In this document: positions 55,113 through 64,000 of the stretch, piece after piece
Position numbering within the stretch: position 1 is the first letter of the stretch
Layout of the letters: the number at the start of each line of letters is the position of its first letter
DNA from: Arthrobacter sp. ok362
GTDB lineage: Bacteria > Actinomycetota > Actinomycetes > Actinomycetales > Micrococcaceae
Reading direction: 5' to 3'
Assembly: GCF_900102785.1 (NCBI RefSeq)
Contig: NZ_FNGC01000001.1
Coordinates: 35,916-99,915 of the forward strand
DNA: 64,000 nt
The notes under the pieces: model-generated
The model's database searches: none
What the model was told of the DNA's origin: nothing
The model's input: only the letters and a program-made list of their open reading frames with translations
Made by a program: the position numbers and the translations under genes

Positions 55113-56264
55113 GTGACTGAGACTATTCCTGACGCTGCCCCTGACCTCGACTTCGACCTGAAGGTCCTTCCCAAGGTTTCCCTGCACGACCACCTGGACG
55201 GCGGACTCCGCCCGGCCACCATCATCGAACTCGCCGAGGCTGTCGGCCACACACTGCCCTCCACGGACGCCGTCGCGCTGGGGGAGTGGTTCCGTGAATC
55301 CGCCGATTCGGGCTCCCTGGTCCGTTACCTCGAGACCTTCGACCACACCATCGCCGTGATGCAGACCAAGGAAGGCCTGTTCCGCGTCGCGAAGGAATTC
55401 GTCGAAGATCTGGCCGATGACGGCGTGGTGTACGGCGAAGTGCGCTGGGCACCCGAACAGCACCTGCAGAAGGGCCTGAGCCTGGACGACGTGGTCGAGG
55501 CCGTGCAGGCAGGCCTCGAAGCCGGTGTGGACGCCGTGGCCGAGACCGGCCGCGACATCCAGGTGGGCCAGCTCATCACCGCCATGCGCCACGCCGACCG
55601 CGGCCAGGAGATCGCCGAACTGGCTGTCCGCCACCGCAACAACGGCGCCGTCGGCTTCGACATCGCCGGCGCCGAGGACGGCTTCCTGCCGTCCCGTTTC
55701 ACGGACGCCTTTACCTACCTGGCCCAGCACAACTTCCCGGCCACCGTCCACGCCGGCGAAGCCGCCGGCCTGGAAAGCATCCAGTCGGCGCTTGTCGACG
55801 GCCGGGCCCTGCGCCTGGGCCACGGCGTGCGGATCGCCGAGGACGTCACGATCGAATTTGAAGAGGACGAAGACGCCCAGGGCGACGAAGTCAACGACAC
55901 CATCGGCATGGTGACCCTGGGCGAGCTCGCCAGCTGGGTCCGCGACCGCGGCATCGCCCTGGAGATCTGCCCCTCCTCAAACCTCCAGACCGGCGCCATC
56001 GCCGGCTTCGGTGAGGGCATCGAAAGCCACCCGCTGGACATGCTCTACCAGCTCGGCTTCAACGTCACCATCAACACCGACAACCGGCTCATGAGCGGCG
56101 TCACGCTGACCGACGAGTTCGAACTCCTGGTTGAGACGTTCGACTACGACCTAGATGACCTGCTGGAGCTGACGCTCAACGCAGCCGAGGCGGCCTTCCT
56201 CCCGCTTGAGGAGAAGGAAGCCCTGGTGGAATACATCAACGAGGCCTACGCCGACCTTGGCTAA
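55113..56264 (+). CDS. add: Adenosine deaminase
   Basis: Deaminates adenosine to inosine. 383 residues, metal ligands in SLHDHLDGG (about 20-28), TVHAGEAAG with catalytic Glu (about 212-220), EICPSSNLQTGA and INTDNRLMSG. Separated from the transport operon by the dedA pair, and has its own leaderless promoter. Stop overlaps the mazG start. Confidence 0.96.
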   Translation: MTETIPDAAPDLDFDLKVLPKVSLHDHLDGGLRPATIIELAEAVGHTLPSTDAVALGEWFRESADSGSLVRYLETFDHTIAVMQTKEGLFRVAKEFVEDLADDGVVYGEVRWAPEQHLQKGLSLDDVVEAVQAGLEAGVDAVAETGRDIQVGQLITAMRHADRGQEIAELAVRHRNNGAVGFDIAGAEDGFLPSRFTDAFTYLAQHNFPATVHAGEAAGLESIQSALVDGRALRLGHGVRIAEDVTIEFEEDEDAQGDEVNDTIGMVTLGELASWVRDRGIALEICPSSNLQTGAIAGFGEGIESHPLDMLYQLGFNVTINTDNRLMSGVTLTDEFELLVETFDYDLDDLLELTLNAAEAAFLPLEEKEALVEYINEAYADLG

Positions 56265-56982
56265 CGAGGACACTCCACCCGTCCAGGGGCTGGCTTGTGG
56301 GCCCACAGCAGCCGTGGTCCCCGGCCGAGCTTGCGAGGTCGGGGCGCTGCTGGGGACGATCGCGGCCCTGCGCGAGCACTGCCCCTGGATGGGTGCCCTC
56401 ACCCACGAATCCCTCGTGGAGTACCTCCTTGAGGAGGCCTACGAGGTCGCGGAGACCATCGAGACGGCCGGCGGCGACGCCGAACTGAAGTCCGAGCTGG
56501 GCGACGTCCTCCTCCAGGTGGTCCTGCACGCCCGGCTCGCCGAGGAACGCGGCGCCTTTGACCTCGACGACGTCGCCCGCGGACTGAGGGCCAAGATGAT
56601 CCGGCGCAACCCGCACGTGTTCCGGCCCGACGGCTCGCTGCAGGATTCCTTCCCGGCAACGGTGGAGGAGATCGTCCTGAAATGGGATGCCGTCAAGAAG
56701 GCCGAGAAACCCGGACGCGGCCACGTCTTCGACGGCGTTCCCGCCGCGCTGCCGGCCCTTGCCCGGGCCCAAAAGCTCTTGGACCGGGCCGAACGCGCGC
56801 ACCTGGCGACGGCTGCGAGCGACACCGCCGTCGGGATCCCGGCCACCGAGGAGGAACTCGGCGACCTGCTGTTCGGGATCGTGACGGGTGCCCGGGCCGG
56901 CGGGCTCGACGCCGAGCGCGCCCTCCGCGGAGCCCTCCGCCGCTTCCAGGACGGCAACGGTCGCCTGCCATCGGCGCAATAG
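56257..56982 (+). CDS. mazG: MazG-type nucleoside triphosphate pyrophosphohydrolase
   Basis: Hydrolyses (d)NTPs, guarding nucleotide pools. 241 residues: REHCPWMGALTHESLVEYLL and the ExxE...ExxD helices EEAYEVAE and ELGDVLLQ (about 65-90); a second half from 160 is weaker. TTG start overlaps the add stop (TTGGCTAA), and a shorter start cannot be excluded. The usual mazG-eno synteny supports the call. Confidence 0.87.
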   Translation: MANEDTPPVQGLACGPTAAVVPGRACEVGALLGTIAALREHCPWMGALTHESLVEYLLEEAYEVAETIETAGGDAELKSELGDVLLQVVLHARLAEERGAFDLDDVARGLRAKMIRRNPHVFRPDGSLQDSFPATVEEIVLKWDAVKKAEKPGRGHVFDGVPAALPALARAQKLLDRAERAHLATAASDTAVGIPATEEELGDLLFGIVTGARAGGLDAERALRGALRRFQDGNGRLPSAQ

Positions 56983-57038
56983 CGCAGGCACCATAGCGTC
57001 AGCATCATGACGTCCGGGGTTTGGATAGGTTTCCGTAA

Positions 57039-58439
<1,401 letters not shown>

Positions 58440-58457
58440 TTAGCCGCGAAAACCGGT

Positions 58458-58495
58458 AACCGGTGGCTATGGTTGAAAGACCATGGCCACCGGTT
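58458..58495 (+). terminator. Intrinsic terminator of eno
   Basis: A 10-bp stem AACCGGTGGC/GCCACCGGTT plus a G-T wobble and 5 more pairs, 6-nt loop, then CTGTTTT. Confidence 0.9.
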
Positions 58496-58524
58496 CTGTT
58501 TTGGCCCGCTTTTGAAGGAGTGAC

Positions 58525-59241
58525 ATGGCTACCCGACGCCCCAATGTTCCCAGGGCTACCCCTGCGGCCGCCAAGCCCGTGGCCCCGGGCTTGGCGGCAG
58601 CAGACGACGGCGGCGAAGTCATCCAGGCGGACTTTGGCGGCTCCCGCAGCGGCGCGCCGACGCCGGCAGCGCCCTCCAGCGCTGCGCCTGCCTCTCCACG
58701 TGCGGCAGCACCCGCAGCGGCCAAGCCGGCCGCCCACGGTTCCGCAGCGGCATCCGCCGCAAAACCCGCAACCCGGCCGGCAGTCGGGAAGGCTGGCGGC
58801 AAGGCCGTGAGCCGGACCGCGGCGGCGGGTGCAGACGAATCCCTCGACCCAGTGCCCGCCAAGGCGTTCTCGGGCCGGCTGCTTGCCCTCGGCGTCGTCA
58901 TGATTGCCATCACCATCCTGCTGGCCCCCACGGTGAAGATCTTCCTCGACAAACGCGCCGAAATCGCGGCGCTGCAGGCCGACATCGCGGCCCAGCAGAC
59001 CAAGCAGGAAGACCTCAAACGCCAGGTGTCGCGGTGGCAGGATCCCAACTTCGTGAAGCAGCAGGCCCGCGACCGCATTAACATGGTTATGCCCGGAGAG
59101 ACGGGCTACTGGGTATTCGGCAGCGATCTTCCTGCCGCGCGGTCCAGTGGCACGGCGGGTGCAGCATCAGCACAAGACCCGGCCAACCTGCCGTGGGTGG
59201 ACTCCCTCTGGGAGTCCATCAGGCGATCGGCAACAGACTAG
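58525..59241 (+). CDS. Septum formation initiator, FtsB/DivIC type
   Basis: A 238-residue cell-division protein. A long Ala/Pro-rich cytoplasmic N-terminus (about residues 1-110), one membrane helix (LLALGVVMIAITILLAPTV, about 117-135), then a short external coiled coil (EIAALQADIAAQQTKQEDLKRQVSRWQDPNFVKQQAR) of the FtsB/DivIC family. Binds FtsL-type partners in the divisome. AAGGAG six bases before the ATG. Standard place after eno in actinobacteria. Confidence 0.92.
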   Translation: MATRRPNVPRATPAAAKPVAPGLAAADDGGEVIQADFGGSRSGAPTPAAPSSAAPASPRAAAPAAAKPAAHGSAAASAAKPATRPAVGKAGGKAVSRTAAAGADESLDPVPAKAFSGRLLALGVVMIAITILLAPTVKIFLDKRAEIAALQADIAAQQTKQEDLKRQVSRWQDPNFVKQQARDRINMVMPGETGYWVFGSDLPAARSSGTAGAASAQDPANLPWVDSLWESIRRSATD

Positions 59242-59307
59242 AAGCGGCGCCCGCCGCCGGGATTGTCCCGCGGACAATCCGGAACAGGGCAGGAAGGTGC
59301 CACTCCC

Positions 59308-60045
59308 GTGGACCAGAACCGAGTGGACCAGAACCGAGCGGACGAGAACGACGCGGCCCCGACGTCGTCGGCACGGCACAGGGCAAGCGCCCCGGAGGCC
59401 TCCCGCCTGCCGTCCTCGGACGACCTCGAGGTCCTGAGCCGTCAGCTGGGCCGACCCGTGCGGGACGTCGTCGAAATCCCGGCCCGCTGTGTCTGCGGAA
59501 ACCCGCTCGTGGCCGCCACCTCGCCGCGGCTCAGCAACGGTACGCCGTTTCCCACCACGTTCTACCTCACGCACCCGGTGATCACCTCGGCGGTATCGCG
59601 GCTGGAGGCCGCCGGGCTGATGAACGAAATGAACGACCGGCTCGCCGCCGACGCCGGCCTCGCGGGCCGGTACCGCGCCGCCCACGAGGCATATCTGGCC
59701 TCCCGTGCCGAGATCGGCGCGCGCTGCGGCATCGGTTCGGTTCCGGAAATCGACGGCGTCTCGGCCGGCGGAATGCCGACGCGCGTCAAATGCCTGCACG
59801 TCCTCGTGGGGCACTCGCTGGCCGCCGGCCCGGCCGTGAACCCGCTCGGTGACGAGTCGATCGCGGCCATCGCCGAATGGTGGACCGTGGACCGCTGCTA
59901 CTGCGACGGCGCCTGGGACACCGGCGGCGAGGCGCCGTCCCGCGACCTCAGCCGTCATGGACCCCAAGGCCTGCCGGAGATCGTGGGCCGGCCCGCGCCG
60001 GTCAGAAAGTCCCGCGGCACCGCCGGCACAGGGGAGTCCAAGTGA
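59308..60045 (+). CDS. DUF501 domain protein
   Basis: A 245-residue conserved actinobacterial protein of unknown function, usually between ftsB and ppx. The start lies on a GTG opening a 15-bp tandem duplication (GTGGACCAGAACCGA at 59308 and 59323), so there are two equivalent GTG starts 15 bp apart. The DUF501 core (from about residue 45) has conserved Cys/His: CVCGNPLVA, RCGIG, RVKCLHVLVGHSL, DRCYCDGAW. Stop overlaps the ppx start. Metal binding is possible (inference). Confidence 0.88.
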   Translation: MDQNRVDQNRADENDAAPTSSARHRASAPEASRLPSSDDLEVLSRQLGRPVRDVVEIPARCVCGNPLVAATSPRLSNGTPFPTTFYLTHPVITSAVSRLEAAGLMNEMNDRLAADAGLAGRYRAAHEAYLASRAEIGARCGIGSVPEIDGVSAGGMPTRVKCLHVLVGHSLAAGPAVNPLGDESIAAIAEWWTVDRCYCDGAWDTGGEAPSRDLSRHGPQGLPEIVGRPAPVRKSRGTAGTGESK

Positions 60046-61019
60046 CCCGGGTCGCGGCCATAGACTGCGGCACCAACTCGATCCGCCTGCTCATCGCAGA
60101 TGTGAACGCAGATGTGAACACAGACGCAGGCGGCGCAACAGGGCAGCCCACACCGCGGCTGATCGACATCGTGCGCGAAATGCGCGTGGTCCGGCTGGGC
60201 CAGGGCGTGGACTCCACGGGTGAACTGGCCCCGGAAGCGCTCGAGCGCACCTTCGCCGCGACCCGGGACTACGCTGCCCTCATCCGTGGGCACGGCGTCG
60301 CCAAAGTGCGCTTCGTAGCGACCTCCGCCACCCGCGACGCCCGCAACCGGCAGGTCTTTGTCGACGGCATCCGCGCCATCCTTGGCGTCGAGCCCGAGGT
60401 GATCACCGGCGACGAGGAAGCCGCACTGTCCTTCGCCGGCGCCAGCAGTGTCCTGCCCTCCCGCGGGGAGGACCCCGTGCTGGTGATAGACCTCGGCGGC
60501 GGAAGCACGGAGTTCGTGCTGGGCAACGCCGACGGCGTCATCGCCGCCCGCTCGGTCGACGTCGGCTGCGTCCGGATGACCGAACGGCACCTGCGCAGCG
60601 ATCCGCCCACCCCGGAGCAGATCGCAGCGGCAGAGGCCGACGTCGACGCCGCCATCGGCGAGGCGGCACAAACCGTTCCGCTGGAACGCGCCACCGCCGT
60701 CGTCGGCGTGGCGGGTTCCGTCACCACCATCACGGCGCATGCGCTGCGCCTGCCGGAGTATTCGCCGGCCGCGATCCACGGCACCGAACTGGACCTGGAC
60801 GCGGTCCGGAAGGCATGCACCGAGCTGCTCGAAATGACCCGGGAGGAGCGGGCCGCGCTGCCGTACATGCACCCCGGCCGGGTGGACGTGATCGGCGCCG
60901 GCGGTCTCGTTTGGCGGCGGGTCCTGCAACGCCTGGCCGATGTCACGGGCGGGCGCATCACCACGGCAGTGGCCAGTGAACACGATATTCTTGACGGAAT
61001 TGCCCTCAGCATCCGATGA
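60042..61019 (+). CDS. ppx: Ppx/GppA-family phosphatase
   Basis: A 325-residue ASKHA-fold exopolyphosphatase or (p)ppGpp-related phosphatase. AIDCGTNSIRLLIAD (5-19), DLGGGSTEFVLG (about 145-156) and GVAGSVTTITAHAL (about 218-231) are the nucleotide/phosphate loops. A 12-bp DNA duplication near the start gives NADVNADVN. Shorter than two-domain E. coli Ppx, as usual in Actinobacteria. GTG overlaps the DUF501 stop. Confidence 0.92.
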   Translation: MTRVAAIDCGTNSIRLLIADVNADVNTDAGGATGQPTPRLIDIVREMRVVRLGQGVDSTGELAPEALERTFAATRDYAALIRGHGVAKVRFVATSATRDARNRQVFVDGIRAILGVEPEVITGDEEAALSFAGASSVLPSRGEDPVLVIDLGGGSTEFVLGNADGVIAARSVDVGCVRMTERHLRSDPPTPEQIAAAEADVDAAIGEAAQTVPLERATAVVGVAGSVTTITAHALRLPEYSPAAIHGTELDLDAVRKACTELLEMTREERAALPYMHPGRVDVIGAGGLVWRRVLQRLADVTGGRITTAVASEHDILDGIALSIR

Positions 61020-61084
61020 CCCCGCCCCAGCAGTTGTGCCCCCGGGCGCGCCGTGCCGCTGGTGCATCCGCCGATAGGACCTGA

Positions 61085-62491
61085 ATGACCAGAGCAACAG
61101 CCCGGCGCCGCCGGACCGCCTCCGCGTTGATGGCCTTGGCCCTTGCCGGCGGAGCGTCTACGGCGGCGCTGACCCTGGCAGCGCCCGCCTACGCCGACTC
61201 CTGGCGGGACAAGGAATACTGGCTCGCCGAATCCGGCATCACCAAAGCCTGGGACGTTTCCAAGGGAGCCGGCGTCAAAGTCGCCGTCATTGACAGCGGA
61301 GTGGACGGCAAACATCCGGACCTGGCTGGCGTGCTCGCCGGCGGCGCCGACATCTCCGGTGCCGGCAGCGGCAACGGCCAGGCGAGCATCGGTGCCAAAC
61401 CCGAACACGGCACCCTGGTGGCCACCATGCTCGCCGGGCGCGGGCATCAGGCGCCCGAAGCGAGCGCCAGCGCCAAACCGAGCGCCAGCGCCACACCTGG
61501 TGCCGCAGTTGGCCCTGACGGGATCGTCGGCGTCGCCCCGGAAGCCCAGCTGCTGTCCGTCTCCACCTGGCTGGGCTCCGCCAACCCGGGCGGCAAGAGT
61601 GACCAGGCCCAGATCCCGGAGGCAGTGCGCTGGGCCGTCGACAACGGCGCCCGCGTCATCAACATCTCCCTCGGCAGCACGTCGCCGGAATGGCCGCAGA
61701 GCTGGGACGCGGCATTCCTCTACGCCGAACAGAAGGACGTCGTGATCGTCGCCGCCGCGGGCAACCGCGTGGGCGGAAACGTCCAGGTGGGCGCGCCGGC
61801 CACGATTCCCGGTGTCCTGACGGTCGCAGGCTTGGACCGCACGGGCGCGGCCAGCATCGACTCCTCCTCACAGGGCATCAGCATCGGCGTCGCCGCTCCC
61901 GCCGAGGACCTGGTCGGCGGCATGCCCGCCGGCGGCTATGCCGAGTGGGCGGGCACCTCCGGGGCCACGCCAATCGTGTCCGGCGTCGCTGCCTTGATCC
62001 GCTCCAAATGGCCCGAGATGTCCGCGAGCCAGGTCATCAACCGGATCGTCAGCACGGCCAAGGACGCCGGGGCGCGAGGGAAGGACCCGCTCTACGGCTT
62101 CGGCGTGCTGAACGCCGAGGCCGCCCTCAAGGCCGATGTCCCGGAAACCAAGGTCAACCCGCTCGGGTCGATTTCGGACTGGATCCGGGTCCACCGGCGC
62201 GGAAACCCCGCCGCGACTGCACCTGCTGCGGCGCCCGCGCCCTCCAGCGCTGTGCCCACCCTGCCCGAAGCGACCGTGCCGGTCGCGGAGAAGCCGTCCC
62301 AGCTGGACAGCGCCCTGCCGGCCGCAGTGGTCCTGGGCTTCGGTTGCCTGCTCGTGGGAATCGTTGTGGCCGCTGCCGTCCAGTTGCGGGCCGCCATGCG
62401 AACGCCGCCAAAGGACGGCGGACCGGACAGCGCCGAGGACAGCGCCGAACCCGGGGCCGTAAATCCGGTGGACTCCAGCAACCCGTCATAG
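61085..62491 (+). CDS. Mycosin-like membrane-anchored subtilase
   Basis: A 468-residue S8 serine peptidase: signal peptide (1-37), then D70 (VAVIDSGVD), H108 (EHGTLVATM) and S292 (GTSGATPIV). A 20-residue Ala/Ser-rich insertion lies after the His (about 123-143). Past residue 365 is a Pro/Ala linker, one membrane helix (about 411-433) and a short basic/acidic cytoplasmic tail, the layout of type-VII-secretion mycosins. No other ESX genes are in the window, so it may work alone. Confidence 0.9.
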   Translation: MTRATARRRRTASALMALALAGGASTAALTLAAPAYADSWRDKEYWLAESGITKAWDVSKGAGVKVAVIDSGVDGKHPDLAGVLAGGADISGAGSGNGQASIGAKPEHGTLVATMLAGRGHQAPEASASAKPSASATPGAAVGPDGIVGVAPEAQLLSVSTWLGSANPGGKSDQAQIPEAVRWAVDNGARVINISLGSTSPEWPQSWDAAFLYAEQKDVVIVAAAGNRVGGNVQVGAPATIPGVLTVAGLDRTGAASIDSSSQGISIGVAAPAEDLVGGMPAGGYAEWAGTSGATPIVSGVAALIRSKWPEMSASQVINRIVSTAKDAGARGKDPLYGFGVLNAEAALKADVPETKVNPLGSISDWIRVHRRGNPAATAPAAAPAPSSAVPTLPEATVPVAEKPSQLDSALPAAVVLGFGCLLVGIVVAAAVQLRAAMRTPPKDGGPDSAEDSAEPGAVNPVDSSNPS

Positions 62492-62492
62492 T

Positions 62493-62510
62493 TAGTGAAG
62501 CTTTTCACAA
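62493..62510. promoter_or_regulatory. Rex-like operator before ndh
   Basis: TAGTGAA-GCTT-TTCACAA, differing at one base from the Rex consensus TTGTGAA-N4-TTCACAA. It lies 20-37 bp before the start codon, over the spacer/-35 zone of the leaderless promoter, where binding would block RNA polymerase. Rex senses NADH/NAD. Confidence 0.7.
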
Positions 62511-62517
62511 ACTACGG

Positions 62518-62523
62518 TATTCT
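62518..62523 (+). promoter_or_regulatory. -10 box TATTCT, leaderless ndh
   Basis: TATTCT, 6 nt before ATG 62530, downstream of the Rex-like site. Confidence 0.6.
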
Positions 62524-62529
62524 TGACGC

Positions 62530-64000
62530 ATGGCATCCTCCCTTCAGCTCCAGGACCGTCCCCGGGTACTCGTCGTCGGCGGCGGGTACGTCGGCCTGTA
62601 TGTAGCCCTCAAACTTCAGAAAAAGATCGCGAATGCAGGTGGCATCGTCACCCTCGTGGATCCGCTGCCCTACATGACCTACCAGCCCTTCCTGCCGGAA
62701 GTTGCCGGCGGCAACATCGAGGCGCGCCACGCAGTCGTCTCGCACCGCCAGCACCTGAAGCAGACGGAGCTCATCCAGGGCCGCGTCACCTCAATCGACC
62801 ACGCCAACCGCACGGCAGTGGTCGCACCCTCCGACGGTGGCGACACCTTCGAGATTCCCTACTTCGACGTCGTCCTGGCCGCTGGCGCCATCACCCGCAC
62901 GTTCCCGATCAAGGGCCTCGCGGAAAAGGGCATCGGCCTAAAGACCATCGAGGAGGCCGTCGCCCTGCGCAACAAGGTTCTCGAGCGCATCGAGACCGGC
63001 TCGCTCATGACGGACCCCGTTGAGCGCGCCCGCGCCCTGACGTTCGTCGTCGTCGGCGGCGGCTTCGCCGGCATCGAGTGCATCACCGAAATGGAAGATC
63101 TCGCCCGCGCCGCGGTCAAGAACAACCCGCGCGTCAAGCAGGAGGAAGTCCGCTTCGTCCTGGTCGAGGCAATGGGCCGCATCATGCCCGAGGTCACGGC
63201 GCCGCAGGCCGAATGGGTCGTCGAACACCTCCGCAGCCGCGGCATCGAGGTGCTGCTGAACACCTCCCTCGACAACGCCGAGGGTTCCCTCAAGCTCATC
63301 AACCTCCCGGACAAGAGCCCGGCCCAGGAATTCGAGACTGACACCCTGGTCTGGACTGCCGGCGTGCAGGCCAACCCGATGGTCCGCTCCACCGACTTCC
63401 CGCTCGAGCCGCGCGGCCGCGTCCGCGTCCTGGCCGACCTGCGCATCGCCGGCGACGAGGGCATCATCGACAACGCCTGGGCTGCCGGCGACGTCGCTGC
63501 CGTCCCCGACCTCACAGGCAGCGGCCTGCCGGACGGCACCTGCGTGCCGAACGCCCAGCACGCGCTGCGCCAGTCCAAGCGCCTGGCCAAGAACCTGTGG
63601 GCCTCCCGCTGGGACAAGCCGCTCAAGGACTACAAGCACAAGAACTTGGGCGCCGTCGCTGGCTTCGGCGAATGGAAGGGTGTGGCGAACATCAACCTGG
63701 TTGGCCGCATCGGCCTCAAGGGCCCGCTGGCCTGGCTGGCGCACCGTGGCTACCACGGAATGGCCATCCCCACCGTGGAGCGCAAGATCCGCGTGATCTC
63801 CGGCTGGCTGTGGGCCTTCTTCCTGGGCCGCGACACCACGCAGCTGATGGATCTGGACAACCCGCGCGGCGCCTTCGTGGCCGCAGCGACGCCGGCCCCG
63901 AAGCCGGCCGCTGCCCCGGACGCCGCCAAGGCCGGAGCCAAGCCTGACGCCAAGGCAGGCACCACGGCAGCATCGAATGAATCGGTCCCGGCAGACGCCA
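62530..64000 (+). CDS. ndh: Type II NADH dehydrogenase (3' end cut)
   Basis: Non-proton-pumping NADH:menaquinone oxidoreductase on the inner face of the membrane. At least 490 residues in this window; no stop is reached by 64000, so the 3' end lies outside. FAD site VLVVGGGYVGLYVAL (13-27), second dinucleotide site FVVVGGGFAGIE (about 178-189), and AAGDVAAVPDL (near 320). The C-terminus has amphipathic membrane-type sequence (SGWLWAFFLGRDTTQLMD) followed by a low-complexity Ala/Lys/Pro tail that is unusual in length. Confidence 0.92.
   Translation, partial: MASSLQLQDRPRVLVVGGGYVGLYVALKLQKKIANAGGIVTLVDPLPYMTYQPFLPEVAGGNIEARHAVVSHRQHLKQTELIQGRVTSIDHANRTAVVAPSDGGDTFEIPYFDVVLAAGAITRTFPIKGLAEKGIGLKTIEEAVALRNKVLERIETGSLMTDPVERARALTFVVVGGGFAGIECITEMEDLARAAVKNNPRVKQEEVRFVLVEAMGRIMPEVTAPQAEWVVEHLRSRGIEVLLNTSLDNAEGSLKLINLPDKSPAQEFETDTLVWTAGVQANPMVRSTDFPLEPRGRVRVLADLRIAGDEGIIDNAWAAGDVAAVPDLTGSGLPDGTCVPNAQHALRQSKRLAKNLWASRWDKPLKDYKHKNLGAVAGFGEWKGVANINLVGRIGLKGPLAWLAHRGYHGMAIPTVERKIRVISGWLWAFFLGRDTTQLMDLDNPRGAFVAAATPAPKPAAAPDAAKAGAKPDAKAGTTAASNESVPADA

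Overview
This window is chromosomal DNA of a high-GC Gram-positive bacterium, most likely Arthrobacter or a close relative in the Micrococcaceae. The evidence is the monomeric NADP isocitrate dehydrogenase, the mazG-eno-ftsB-DUF501-ppx gene order typical of Actinobacteria, the strong GC bias, and many genes with a TANNNT box 6-7 nt before the start codon, a sign of leaderless transcription. I see no rRNA, tRNA, CRISPR array, insertion sequence or prophage. Genus assignment is inference from protein resemblance.

Layout. 1-505: tandem repeats and hairpins. 506-1507: secreted serine peptidase. 1752-3974: icd. 4107-8612: an SRPBCC protein, a membrane Ser/Thr kinase coupled to an Ala-rich lipoprotein, and a secreted proline-rich repeat protein. 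8752-12152: Gfo/Idh/MocA oxidoreductase and a MacB/FtsX-type ABC pair. 12401-17769: a sugar ABC transporter (chvE-mmsB-mmsA) with a ROK repressor gene; the same putative operator lies before both transcription units. 18015-24003: an L-lysine 2-monooxygenase (DavB-type) with its likely amidase partner (DavA-type), an amino-acid permease and a PucR regulator, together an apparent lysine catabolic island. 24084-28562: gamma carbonic anhydrase, methyltransferase and one-carbon genes (purU, glyA, folD). 28716-31406: DrrAB-type ABC exporter. 31452-36855: VOC protein, membrane protein, exonuclease III, trpS, 2'-5' RNA ligase-like protein, YihY-type membrane protein, alpha/beta hydrolase. 36956-40597: sdhCDAB on the minus strand, with a recognisable promoter. 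40877-45624: mannose-1-phosphate guanylyltransferase, M20 amidohydrolase, and the ohrR-ohr-oxidoreductase peroxide group with its palindromic operator. 45995-56264: nucleoside uptake and salvage (BMP-type transporter, cdd, deoA, add) plus two DedA proteins. 56257-64000: mazG, eno, ftsB, DUF501, ppx, a subtilase, and ndh cut by the window end and preceded by a Rex-like operator.

How genes work together. The nucleoside cluster imports nucleosides and feeds cytidine deamination, thymidine phosphorolysis and adenosine deamination. The lysine island would import lysine, oxidatively decarboxylate it to 5-aminovaleramide and hydrolyse that to 5-aminovalerate. purU, glyA and folD all act on folate-bound one-carbon units. 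sdh and ndh both feed electrons to menaquinone, and the Rex-like site suggests redox control of ndh.

I found no wholly new system. The best leads are the lysine island with PucR control, the duplicated ROK operator, the Rex-like/leaderless ndh promoter, a dispersed palindromic repeat with two copies here, and a cluster of GC-rich tandem repeats inside and beside one secreted protein.
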